Numbered from the stretch's first letter, positions 1 through 6,962 are shown. The stretch is DNA of 10,299 nt from Negativicutes bacterium (GCA_031292035.1 JARLHX010000040.1:1-10299); one strand, 5' to 3'. Notes: generated by a model not told the origin, from the letters alone. Numbers and translations are program-made.

Positions 1-424
1 CAGCGACGGCTCGCAATATCCGCTCACTGGGCGGATTGAACAGGTTGACCGGGGGTTATCCCAGGATACCGGTACCCTAACCATGAAAGCGGTTTTTGAA
101 AACCCGCAGAAAATATTGTTGCCTGGCATGTTCGCCCGGATCGTGGCCCAGGGTGAAACCCGCAGCGCCGCCTTGTTAGTCCCGCAGCGGGCTGTACAGC
201 AGCTGCTTGGCAAAACCTTTGTCACCGTAGTCACCGCAGAAAATAAATCCGAGTCGCGGCCAGTTACGATGGGACCGCGGGTTGGCAACCTTTGGGTGGT
301 GGAGCAAGGACTGACTGCCGCCGACCGCATCGTAGTCGAAGGCTTTTTGAAAACCCCGCCGGGGACGCTAATGAATCCGACAATGATCGGACCAGATGAT
401 CTGCAAGGTGCGGCTAAGAATTAG
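1..424 (+). CDS. RND efflux periplasmic adaptor (membrane fusion protein), 3' part
   Basis: This is the C-terminal 140 residues of an AcrA/MexA-type adaptor; the start lies left of the window and the first whole codon is at base 2. In this family the adaptor is usually a lipoprotein that bridges the inner-membrane RND permease and an outer-membrane channel. The visible part holds the end of the beta-barrel domain and the membrane-proximal domain. Typical family wording is present: LPGMFARI followed by LLVPQRAVQQLLGK and later ADRIVVEG. The stop codon (422-424) overlaps the Shine-Dalgarno sequence of the RND permease, which begins 11 bases later, so the two genes are certainly one operon and probably translationally linked. 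No outer-membrane factor gene is visible; it may lie upstream or elsewhere. Assignment is firm at family level, but the substrate cannot be read from the sequence. Confidence 0.93.
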   Translation, partial: SDGSQYPLTGRIEQVDRGLSQDTGTLTMKAVFENPQKILLPGMFARIVAQGETRSAALLVPQRAVQQLLGKTFVTVVTAENKSESRPVTMGPRVGNLWVVEQGLTAADRIVVEGFLKTPPGTLMNPTMIGPDDLQGAAKN

Positions 425-430
425 GAGGTG
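423..430 (+). promoter_or_regulatory. Ribosome binding site of the RND permease, overlapping the adaptor stop
   Basis: AGGAGGTG overlaps the TAG stop of the adaptor gene and sits 5 bases before the GTG at 436. It fixes the GTG as the start and suggests that ribosomes finishing the adaptor reinitiate on the permease. Confidence 0.85.
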
Positions 431-435
431 CCCCT

Positions 436-3400
436 GTGGCCAGGTTTTTTATTGATCGACCTATTTTCGCCATAGTACTTTCGATAGTTATTACTTTGGT
501 AGGAGGCATCTCGGCTTTTAACTTGCCGATTGCCCAGTACCCCCAGATTACCCCGCCGCAAGTCACCGTGAGTGCAACCTATCAAGGAGCCAACGCCGAT
601 GTCGTTGAGCAGACGGTGGCGCAGGTTATCGAACGACAGGTCAACGGCGTGGAAGACATGATCGCCATGCAGTCCACCAGTTCAGACAACGGCACATACT
701 CTTTGAGCGTAAAGTTTGAGTTAGGCAAAGACCCTGATTTGGCGACTGTGCAAACCCAAAACCGGGTTGCTCAGTCCAATGCAGCCCTTCCTCAGGACGT
801 ACAAACTGCCGGGGTTACGACAGTAAAGGCATCACAGGACCGGGCCTTCATTTTTGCCCTATATTCACCGAACGGCACTTATGACAGCACTTTTCTCAAA
901 AATTACGGTAGCATCTATATCATGGAAGATATCAAACGGGTCAAGGGCGTCGGCGATGTCACCGAATTCGGCACCGACTACGCGATGCGCGTGTGGTTAG
1001 AGCCTGACAAAATGGCCCAGCTGAAGCTCACGGTAAGCGATATATCGACCGCCATCAGTCAACAAAATGTTCAGGCCCCTGCCGGAACGGTAGGGCAATT
1101 ACCTGTCCCTGCCGGACAACAATTCCAGTATAGCCTGCGAGTCAAAGGCCGGTTAACCGATCCTGCTGAGTTCGCTAAGATCATTGTTCGCGCCCAATCT
1201 GACGGGTCGGTTGTCCACCTTGGCGACGTCGCCAGAATTGAACTGGCGGGCAAAGACTACAGTTTTCTTACCGATACCAAGGGGCAGCCTGCTGCGGGCT
1301 TTGCGGTAATGTTGAGTCCTGACGCCAACGCCTTGGTAACAATCGCCAATTGCCAAAAGGTTCTTGAGGAAGCTGCCAAGCATTTTCCTTATGACCTCCA
1401 GCAAAAAGTGGTTGTCGACAACACCCAATATGTCCGGGAGTCGATGAAGGAAGTAGCCAAAACTTTCGGGATTGCGCTACTGTTGGTAATGACTGTTGTC
1501 TTTATCTTTCTGCAGACCTGGCGAGCTACCCTCATCCCAATGCTCGCTGTACCGGTATCGCTTATCGGTACCCTGGCCGCTTTTTTGGCCCTGGGCTTTT
1601 CGATTAACACCCTGACCTTGTTCGCCATGGTTCTCGCGATTGGCCTGGTGGTTGACGACGCCATTGTCGTCATCGAGGCGGTCGAGTACCATATGCGCTA
1701 TAACGGCCTCAACCCCCACGACGCTACCGTACGGGCCATGAGCGAAGTGTCCGGCCCGGTTGTCGCCATTGCCTTCGTTCTGGCGTCGGTATTTGTCCCG
1801 GTGGCCTTTTTAGGCGGGGCAATGGGTGTGTTGTATAAACAATTTGCTTTGACTGTCGCCGTATCGATGGGTCTGTCAGCCCTCGTCGCGCTGTCTCTCA
1901 CCCCTGCTCTTTGCGCGTTGTTATTAAAACCGCACAACCCCAATGAGCACGGCGGACTTACAGCAAAAATATTTGCCAGATTCAATAATTGGTTTGACAA
2001 TATGATTGATCGCTACACCGGCATTCTTGGCAAAATCATCGCCAAGTCGCGGCTCTGTATCGCATTACTGGCGGTGCTAGTCATTTTGCTTGGCGGCCTA
2101 TACCGCTTAGTTCCCTCCTCTTTTGTGCCGGTTGAAGATATGGGCTACTTTATCACGGCAGTCAACCTGCCCGAAGCAGCCAGTATGAACCGCACCCGCG
2201 AAGTGGTCAACAACATTGCCGCCAACATTCGCGCTCAAGATGGCGTTATTGACGAAATGGCCATCACCGGCTTCGACTTACTGGGCGGCGGGGTGAAACC
2301 CAATGTCGGGATCATATTTGGTCGACTGGCTCCATGGGATGAGCGGCAAACGCAGAAGCTCCAGGTAGGGCAAAGAATACAGCAGACTTTCATGGACGGC
2401 GCTCGCATTCCGGAGGCTACTGTACTTGCCTTTACCCCGCCCTCGTTGCCGGGGATTGGCACCACCGGAGGGTTTACCCTGATGATTGAAGACCGGGGCG
2501 GCGCATCTTTGGAGGAGATAGACCGGGTTTCGAAACAGTTTATCGCCGCTGCCCGCCAACGGCCGGAAATTGGGATGATTTATACCACCTTCCGTAACGA
2601 TACCCCTGGTTATGAATTCGAAGTCGACCGGGATAAAGCCGAGAAATTAGGCATCCCCGTCAATGCCGTCTTCACCGCACTGCAAACCTTTTTTGGCGGT
2701 TACCAGGTAAATGACTTCAACGCTTTTGGCCGCACCTATAAAGTTATCATGCAGGCTGAGCCGCAGTTCAGAAACGACGTCGAAGCAACCCGGTTCTTTT
2801 TCCTGCGTAGTTCCAGCGGAACCATGGTGCCATTAAGCACCTTACTGAAACCAAAAGAAATCAACGCCGCAACCCTGATCAAACGGTTTAATGACTATCG
2901 GGCCATTCAGATCGGCGGCAATCCAAAGCCGGGATACAGTTCCGGTCAGGCTCTTGACGCGCTGGCCGAAGTTGCCAACCAAACACTGCCCTCTGGCTTT
3001 AGTTATGAGTGGGCCGACCAGAGCCGAGAAGAAAGAATCTCCGGCTCAAGAGCCCCAGTCGTTTTCGGATTGGCTCTGTTATTCGTATTTTTGTGTCTGG
3101 CGGCGCTGTATGAAAGCTGGGGCGTTCCCTTTGCCGTCATCCTCTGCGTGCCGACCGGCATCTTCGGAGCGTTTTTATTCCAGTATGCGCGCAGCCTGGA
3201 AAACAGCATCTATATGCAGATTGGTCTGATCATGCTCATCGGGCTGGCGGCAAAAAATGCAATCCTGATTGTTGAATTTGCCAAGGTACGGGTTGACCAG
3301 GGGATGGAACCTGTTAAGGCGGCGATTGAGGCGGCTAAGATCCGCCTGCGGCCCATTCTGATGACATCACTGGCATTTATCATCGGTTGCATCCCGCTGG

Positions 3401-3582
3401 CAGTGGCTACCGGCGCTGGTGCCGGAGCTAGAAATGCCATGGGAACGGCAGTAGTAGGCGGAATGTTTATGGCGACAAGCCTGGGAATATTTCTGATCCC
3501 GGTACTGTTCGTGGTGGTAGAACGAGTCATGGCCAGAATTTATCTGCGCCGCAAACAGCGCGCCCAAGGCCTCCATCATTAA
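436..3582 (+). CDS. RND multidrug efflux permease, HAE1/AcrB family
   Basis: A complete 1048-residue proton-driven inner-membrane pump, almost exactly the length of E. coli AcrB (1049). It starts at GTG 436, 5 bases after AGGAGGTG (423-430). The N-terminus MARFFIDRPIFA is the HAE1 signature: a short cytoplasmic stretch before TM1. The proton-relay residues align with AcrB: D407 and D408 in TM4 (GLVVDDAIVVIEA), K940 in TM10 (GLAAKNAILIVEF), and R970 and T977 in RLRPILMTS, one residue earlier than AcrB R971/T978. Two large periplasmic porter loops lie between TM1-TM2 and TM7-TM8, as expected. No frameshift or missing key residue was seen. HAE1 members export drugs, dyes, detergents or bile salts, but the actual substrate is unknown. 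With the upstream adaptor it should form a tripartite pump, implying an outer membrane. A terminator follows 48 bases after the stop. Confidence 0.97.
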   Translation: MARFFIDRPIFAIVLSIVITLVGGISAFNLPIAQYPQITPPQVTVSATYQGANADVVEQTVAQVIERQVNGVEDMIAMQSTSSDNGTYSLSVKFELGKDPDLATVQTQNRVAQSNAALPQDVQTAGVTTVKASQDRAFIFALYSPNGTYDSTFLKNYGSIYIMEDIKRVKGVGDVTEFGTDYAMRVWLEPDKMAQLKLTVSDISTAISQQNVQAPAGTVGQLPVPAGQQFQYSLRVKGRLTDPAEFAKIIVRAQSDGSVVHLGDVARIELAGKDYSFLTDTKGQPAAGFAVMLSPDANALVTIANCQKVLEEAAKHFPYDLQQKVVVDNTQYVRESMKEVAKTFGIALLLVMTVVFIFLQTWRATLIPMLAVPVSLIGTLAAFLALGFSINTLTLFAMVLAIGLVVDDAIVVIEAVEYHMRYNGLNPHDATVRAMSEVSGPVVAIAFVLASVFVPVAFLGGAMGVLYKQFALTVAVSMGLSALVALSLTPALCALLLKPHNPNEHGGLTAKIFARFNNWFDNMIDRYTGILGKIIAKSRLCIALLAVLVILLGGLYRLVPSSFVPVEDMGYFITAVNLPEAASMNRTREVVNNIAANIRAQDGVIDEMAITGFDLLGGGVKPNVGIIFGRLAPWDERQTQKLQVGQRIQQTFMDGARIPEATVLAFTPPSLPGIGTTGGFTLMIEDRGGASLEEIDRVSKQFIAAARQRPEIGMIYTTFRNDTPGYEFEVDRDKAEKLGIPVNAVFTALQTFFGGYQVNDFNAFGRTYKVIMQAEPQFRNDVEATRFFFLRSSSGTMVPLSTLLKPKEINAATLIKRFNDYRAIQIGGNPKPGYSSGQALDALAEVANQTLPSGFSYEWADQSREERISGSRAPVVFGLALLFVFLCLAALYESWGVPFAVILCVPTGIFGAFLFQYARSLENSIYMQIGLIMLIGLAAKNAILIVEFAKVRVDQGMEPVKAAIEAAKIRLRPILMTSLAFIIGCIPLAVATGAGAGARNAMGTAVVGGMFMATSLGIFLIPVLFVVVERVMARIYLRRKQRAQGLHH

Positions 3583-3630
3583 AAGACGCCTCAGAATCAT
3601 TAACGAGGCTCGACGCCTGCCGCGTAACAC

Positions 3631-3664
3631 AAAAGTGAACCCGCATTTATGCGGGTTCACTTTT
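3631..3664. terminator. Bidirectional rho-independent terminator
   Basis: A perfect 15-bp stem (3631-3645 with 3650-3664) closes a 4-base TTTA loop. The GC-rich core GTGAACCCGC is flanked by A-run and T-run ends, so the transcript ends in U residues read from either strand. It lies between the RND permease (plus) and the MFS transporter (minus), which converge here, and probably stops both. Confidence 0.93.
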
Positions 3665-3781
3665 TCCTCTAAGTCACTCTAAGAAATAGTATCTTTTGCA
3701 GACAGCTAAAGAAAGACACATCATTCGGCCTTATCTGCCGCCAAGCTATAAACCATCCGCTCCAGCAATAGGCGTTACGCC

Positions 3782-5152
3782 TTAAGCCACTATATCATTA
3801 GCCGGTTCAACCGTGGTTGCAAGAATAGCAACCGACAAGAGGCCTGTAAAAGACAGGTACATGAATACACTATCCCAGCTATAATTGTCTAAAAGAAAAC
3901 CCACTAAGAGTGGAGTAACCACCGTGCCGAGCTGCCCGCCTGTATTGATAACCCCATAGCAAAGAGGAAATGTTTCTTTATTGGCCAGAGCCATCGCATA
4001 TACCCCGAACGCAGGATAACTAAGACCCATAAAAATTCCATTCACCAGCAGCATGGCTCCCAGGTAGATCGCATTATTCGGTGCATAAACAAGAGCATAG
4101 AGGGTAAATATGATGCCGATAAAACCAAGCATCATCATCGGCTTTCTTCTTTTATCCAAAATACGATCGGAAATGAGACCGCATAAAAGATTCCCGATCA
4201 CCGCACCCACAAATGGCGCTGATGCAAGAAACCCCATTTTTATGGCTGTGAACCCTTTGATCGAGATCAAGTACAGCGGTATCCAGGACGTAAAGGTATT
4301 GGCGATGCCATTTACAAACAGATTCGCAATGGCAGCGCCCATGAGATTCCAAGAGGTAAACACCTGGCGAACACTTGTTAATGTTGTCACCGGTTGGGTC
4401 CGAATTAATTTATCTAACCAGGCCAAATTCCGCTTTGCCTCCGGCCTCGCATTCGTGTTTTCGGCATTGATTGGAACAGAGTCAGCATTTTGAATATACT
4501 CCACCTCGGCCGGTGAACAGAATTTGCTGTCTGCCGGAGAATTCTTAACCAAGAAAGGCCAGGCAATGGCTAATAAGATACCAGGAATAGCACAGGCGAA
4601 GAAGACTTCACGCCAGCCATACATTTGAATAATAATAGCACCAAAAATCGGTACCAATGCCGGTCCGAGCTTAGAGGCAGCAATCCAAATACCTGTGGCT
4701 GTTCCCTTTTCCCGCGGCGGAAACCACCGGTTTATAATATCTGTACACCCAATACCTAGTGGTCCTTCACCAATGCCAAGGCCGACACGATACAGTTTCA
4801 GCATCAACGGTGACGAGGTCGTGCCCATAAGAAAGGTACAAAACGAGGTTATCGCCAGGAATACAGGAAACATGATCGAGCGAACAGTGCTACCTACTCG
4901 TTTATAAAATAACCCGATAGGAATCTGCATGATAGCATAGGCAGTGCCAAATAAACTTATAATTGCTCCAGCTTCGGTATTCGTAATGCCAAACTCTTTT
5001 TTCATATACGGTAAAGCAATTCCCATATTGGCCCGATCGGCACAGGCAACAGTCCACACGGCGAAAAGCAGTGCCATTACCACCCAGCGATAATTCGTCT
5101 TCTTTCCCAGCTTAACACTTGTCTTTGCAATCCCTTCGACAGGTTGAGACAT
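3782..5152 (-). CDS. MFS transporter, anion:cation symporter (ACS) family
   Basis: A 456-residue, 12-TM inner-membrane transporter. ACS members (hexuronate, glucarate, tartrate, phthalate and similar carriers) usually import organic anions with H+ or Na+. Family marks include DRANMGIALP just after TM1 (D39, R40, N42), the TM4 region RVGLGIGEGP, then WFPPREKGTATG and GWREVFF before TM6, and a long central hydrophilic loop. I chose ATG 5152 because GGGAGGA lies 8 bases ahead of it; a TTG two codons earlier (5158) is in frame but only 2 bases from that site. The gene is downstream of a ComER/ProC-like reductase on the same strand with a 315-base gap containing a likely promoter and operator, so it can be transcribed separately. 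Substrate is unknown; a carboxylate or sugar acid is the family-based guess. Confidence 0.92.
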   Translation of the reverse strand: MSQPVEGIAKTSVKLGKKTNYRWVVMALLFAVWTVACADRANMGIALPYMKKEFGITNTEAGAIISLFGTAYAIMQIPIGLFYKRVGSTVRSIMFPVFLAITSFCTFLMGTTSSPLMLKLYRVGLGIGEGPLGIGCTDIINRWFPPREKGTATGIWIAASKLGPALVPIFGAIIIQMYGWREVFFACAIPGILLAIAWPFLVKNSPADSKFCSPAEVEYIQNADSVPINAENTNARPEAKRNLAWLDKLIRTQPVTTLTSVRQVFTSWNLMGAAIANLFVNGIANTFTSWIPLYLISIKGFTAIKMGFLASAPFVGAVIGNLLCGLISDRILDKRRKPMMMLGFIGIIFTLYALVYAPNNAIYLGAMLLVNGIFMGLSYPAFGVYAMALANKETFPLCYGVINTGGQLGTVVTPLLVGFLLDNYSWDSVFMYLSFTGLLSVAILATTVEPANDIVA

Positions 5153-5234
5153 ATGCAATTTCCTCCCTTATTCAGTACTACTTATCCGCAAAATTCTGCC
5201 ATCCAGTGTTCCCGGTCAGAGATAATCAGCCCTG

Positions 5235-5242
5235 ACACGACA
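5235..5242 (-). promoter_or_regulatory. TGTCGTGT site, copy 1 of 3
   Basis: Reads TGTCGTGT on the minus strand, 82 bases ahead of the transporter ATG and downstream of its candidate promoter, so it would be in the 5' leader. The same 8-mer occurs twice upstream of the reductase gene. Confidence 0.3.
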
Positions 5243-5290
5243 CAGTTCCGCGCGATATCGCTTAGGCAAGTCTAAACAGCCGTAAAAAAG

Positions 5291-5323
5291 CTAACATCCG
5301 ATATCTGATATATCAAATATTAG
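5291..5323. promoter_or_regulatory. Candidate operator dyad at the transporter promoter
   Basis: The arms CTAACATCCGAT (5291-5302) and ATCAAATATTAG (5312-5323) match as an inverted repeat at 9 of 12 positions around a 9-base centre. A perfect 10-bp palindrome TGATATATCA (5306-5315) overlaps the inner part. It covers the candidate -10 box and start point. GntR/FCD regulators of organic-acid uptake genes often bind AT-centred palindromes of this kind, but no such regulator is in the window, so the binding protein is unknown. Confidence 0.4.
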
Positions 5324-5345
5324 CACAACATACCTGTCTATTCAA
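5317..5345 (-). promoter_or_regulatory. Candidate sigma-70-type promoter of the ACS transporter
   Basis: Read on the minus strand, TTGAAT (5345-5340) and TAATAT (5322-5317) are 17 bases apart, each matching 4 of 6 consensus bases. The predicted transcription start falls near 5310, giving a leader of about 158 bases before ATG 5152. The -10 box lies inside one arm of the dyad at 5291-5323, an arrangement typical of repressor control. Confidence 0.42.
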
Positions 5346-5467
5346 ACAATTTACACAAATTAATTGGAACAACTCTAGAGCATCTCACAACCATCTGGTT
5401 TAGAGACGGGAAATTCAACGTGATACCTTCTTCATATTTCGCGGTTTCTTTAATACAATCGTCTATT

Positions 5468-6286
5468 TCAAAACTCTTGATTGAGCACTTCCTTGATCTG
5501 TTTATGTTTGGCAAGTGTATGTTGAAAAACGTCATCAAAGACATCAGGCAGCTTATCTTTGAGCACTGTTACTCCCTCTTCCGTGATGCCGCCCTTTGTT
5601 GCCACCCTTTCAACCATCTGTTCAAAACCCATCCCCTGTTTGCATAAAATTTCAGCTGTCCCATATAAAGTCTCAACAACCATTTGCGCACATTCTGCTC
5701 TTGTTAGCGTACTATGCCTTACTCCAGCCTCCACAAACTCCTGAAAGATCGCGGCAAACAGCCCGGGAGCACAACTGGTTAGATCACCGGCAGCTTCAAA
5801 GTTTCCTTCCTCAATACGCTGTATCGTGCTGATTGCTCCAAACAAGCTTTCAACAAATTGGGCGTCGTCCTCGCCGACCATACCATTATGGCATACCAAA
5901 GAAATTCCCCTTTTCACTTCTGAGGTCAAACTTGGAAGCACCTTAGTAATCTTGCCATTATAAACCCTTTCTAAATTATCGATTGTCACACAGGCGGCGA
6001 TCGATACAAGATGTTTATCTTCGGTCAGCGCCCCTTTCACTTCCTCCAGCACCGCCTTGACGGCTAACGGCTTGACGCAAATCACTACAACATCACTTTT
6101 TGCTGCTGCCTCCATACTACTACTGGCAATTCCAATATTCGGGTACCTTTCTTTTAGCGCGATGAGTTTCTGTGGTGATGGAGTATAAACTATGATCTGG
6201 TCCTGTCCCAAGCGGTTCGAATCGATCAGTCCGTCTACAAGCATACTTCCCATACTGCCATATCCGATAAAACCAACCTTGCGCAT
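5468..6286 (-). CDS. ProC-family (pyrroline-5-carboxylate reductase-like) oxidoreductase, ComER-like
   Basis: A 272-residue cytoplasmic NAD(P)-dependent reductase-fold protein. The Rossmann N-terminus has GYGSMG at residues 8-13 and the family CVKP at 70-73. The C-terminal helical domain carries the P5CR-type signature around KGGIT (231-235), consistent with the PROSITE P5CR pattern. Canonical ProC proteins read MPNTPA and SGSGPAY at the substrate site; here these positions read LPSLTS (117-122) and TSCAPGL (170-176). As I recall it, Bacillus ComER has similar wording (PSIT, DITSCGP, KGGVT/KGGIT), so this is probably a ComER-like paralogue and not the proline-making enzyme. ATG 6286 has GGAG 8 bases upstream; an upstream in-frame TTG (6322) has no such support and adds residues before the Rossmann strand. 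The ACS transporter lies downstream on the same strand. Substrate is unknown. Confidence 0.85.
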   Translation of the reverse strand: MRKVGFIGYGSMGSMLVDGLIDSNRLGQDQIIVYTPSPQKLIALKERYPNIGIASSSMEAAAKSDVVVICVKPLAVKAVLEEVKGALTEDKHLVSIAACVTIDNLERVYNGKITKVLPSLTSEVKRGISLVCHNGMVGEDDAQFVESLFGAISTIQRIEEGNFEAAGDLTSCAPGLFAAIFQEFVEAGVRHSTLTRAECAQMVVETLYGTAEILCKQGMGFEQMVERVATKGGITEEGVTVLKDKLPDVFDDVFQHTLAKHKQIKEVLNQEF

Positions 6287-6322
6287 ATCCTTCACTCCGA
6301 TTCTTAGTAATTTATAAAACAA

Positions 6323-6363
6323 TCTCTGCAGAAAGCAATTCTAAATTACTTTTTCTGCAGAGA
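6323..6363. repeat. Perfect 12-bp inverted repeat upstream of the reductase gene
   Basis: TCTCTGCAGAAA (6323-6334) and TTTCTGCAGAGA (6352-6363) are exact inverted copies separated by 17 bases, each centred on CTGCAG. It lies 37-77 bases upstream of ATG 6286. In minus-strand RNA it would form a hairpin followed by UUGUUUUAU, so it may be a terminator for the upstream small gene or an attenuator. It may instead be a pair of protein sites about 29 bp apart. The sequence alone does not decide. Confidence 0.6.
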
Positions 6364-6400
6364 ACGCCCAACTTCCTATAACATTGCAATATAAAAACAC

Positions 6401-6408
6401 TGTCGTGT
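6401..6408 (+). promoter_or_regulatory. TGTCGTGT site, copy 2 of 3
   Basis: TGTCGTGT on the plus strand, between the small protein and reductase genes. An inverted copy follows at 6462-6469, centres 61 bp apart (close to six helical turns). A third copy lies upstream of the ACS transporter. Possible shared regulator site; the binding protein is not identified. Confidence 0.3.
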
Positions 6409-6461
6409 CCGCTTGCCCTTACTTTATGTTTCCCGGTTACGCAAAAATGTTACCTATATGA

Positions 6462-6469
6462 ACACGACA
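6462..6469 (-). promoter_or_regulatory. TGTCGTGT site, copy 3 of 3
   Basis: Reads TGTCGTGT on the minus strand, just 11 bases past the end of the small protein gene. It pairs as an inverted repeat with 6401-6408. Confidence 0.3.
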
Positions 6470-6480
6470 TCCCTGTCATT

Positions 6481-6822
6481 TTACCGCCCACGGTCTTGGG
6501 CGGCGGTTACAATAGCGATCGCATCATCAAATTTATAAGGATATATCGGCAGCGTTGTTTCCTGTCCGCCGTGTTTTAGCGTGACCGACAGATCCCTACC
6601 GCCCCGCAGAAACCGGGTAGCTCTGAAAACCACGTTATCCTTCTCAGCCGTAAGACTCAGTGCGGCCTCGTAATTAACCAACTGCTCAGACCGCTTAACT
6701 TTAAATCCGTCATTCTCAAGGACCCGCTGACGCCTGTCCAACTCAATATTGATAGAGTTGCGGCTATCAGTATTCTTTCTTGCACAACAGGCTGCGAATA
6801 AACCTTTTATCGACATAAACAT
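6481..6822 (-). CDS. Hypothetical small protein (about 113 aa)
   Basis: I do not recognise this protein. It is highly charged, with one short apolar stretch near the start (GLFAACC) that is too short for a signal peptide or membrane anchor; the Cys pair does not form a proper lipobox. The middle is Arg/Glu/Asp-rich, and the second half (LSLTAEKDNVVFRATRFLRG, then LPIYPYKFDDAIAIV) looks like alternating beta strands followed by a helix. AGGAG (6831-6827) serves either ATG 6822 (4-base spacing) or ATG 6816 (10-base spacing, 111 aa). An in-frame TTG at 6849 lies upstream of that site and is unlikely. A good promoter sits at 6886-6914, and the gene is divergent from a LysR regulator, which often controls such a neighbour. 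Being real is supported by promoter and ribosome site, not by homology. Confidence 0.68.
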   Translation of the reverse strand: MFMSIKGLFAACCARKNTDSRNSINIELDRRQRVLENDGFKVKRSEQLVNYEAALSLTAEKDNVVFRATRFLRGGRDLSVTLKHGGQETTLPIYPYKFDDAIAIVTAAQDRGR

Positions 6823-6885
6823 ATCACTCCTATTTTTGTTGGCCGTCAACCAAACCTCGGTCCAACGTCGTTTCTTTCCATCTTT

Positions 6886-6914
6886 ATTATAGCCTCAGTT
6901 AATCTATCAGTAAA
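6886..6914 (-). promoter_or_regulatory. Promoter of the small hypothetical gene
   Basis: On the minus strand TTTACT (6914-6909) and a perfect TATAAT (6891-6886) are separated by 17 bases. Predicted start is near 6879, giving a leader of about 57 bases. The -35 box is part of the AGTAAAATAGA repeat, so a protein bound there would compete with polymerase. Confidence 0.6.
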
Positions 6915-6962
6915 ATAGATACTAACTATATTTACTATACACCAAATAGATAGTAAAATAGA
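6909..6962 (+). repeat. AGTAAAATAGA direct repeats in the divergent promoter region
   Basis: Exact 11-bp copies lie at 6909-6919 and 6952-6962, 43 bases apart start to start (about four helical turns). The first also forms TCTAT-N7-ATAGA (6903-6919). Between them, TATTTACTAT (6930-6939) is a near inverted copy. They overlap both divergent candidate promoters, as expected for LysR-type or other operator sites. The region is very AT-rich, so some repetition is expected by chance. Confidence 0.45.
6931..6959 (+). promoter_or_regulatory. Candidate promoter of the LysR gene
   Basis: TTTACT (6931-6936) and TAAAAT (6954-6959) are 17 bases apart on the plus strand. The second AGTAAAATAGA copy contains the -10 box. 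The predicted leader is about 83 bases. The AT-rich setting makes this only moderately specific. Confidence 0.35.

Larger units (their letters stand above)
5153..5467 (-). other. 315-base regulatory gap between transporter and reductase genes
   Basis: No convincing gene lies here. The half next to the transporter (5153-5345) carries its ribosome site, one TGTCGTGT copy (5235-5242), the dyad operator candidate and a candidate promoter. The other half (5346-5467) has no clear terminator for the reductase gene. On the minus strand it has one open frame running on from inside the reductase end to a TAG at 5338, with protein-like composition but no recognised similarity. Confidence 0.6.

Noticed and set aside
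1071..2559. Several minus-strand open frames inside the RND gene
   Set aside because: They are antisense shadows of a well-conserved coding region with no ribosome sites of note.
3588..3610. GCCTC/GAGGC hairpin just after the RND stop
   Set aside because: Only a 5-bp stem with a long loop; the strong terminator at 3631-3664 explains the ending.
5153..5158. TTG 5158 as the ACS transporter start
   Set aside because: It lies only 2 bases after the GGGAGGA site; ATG 5152 has 8-base spacing and is the better start.
6287..6322. TTG 6322 as the reductase start
   Set aside because: It would add 12 residues before the Rossmann strand and has no ribosome site; ATG 6286 fits the family.
6770..6822. 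Lipoprotein signal in the small protein (GLFAACC)
   Set aside because: The apolar stretch is only about six residues and the residue at -3 is Phe, so no valid lipobox is present.
6823..6849. TTG 6849 as the small protein start
   Set aside because: The AGGAG site at 6831-6827 would be inside the gene; ATG 6822 or 6816 is served by it.
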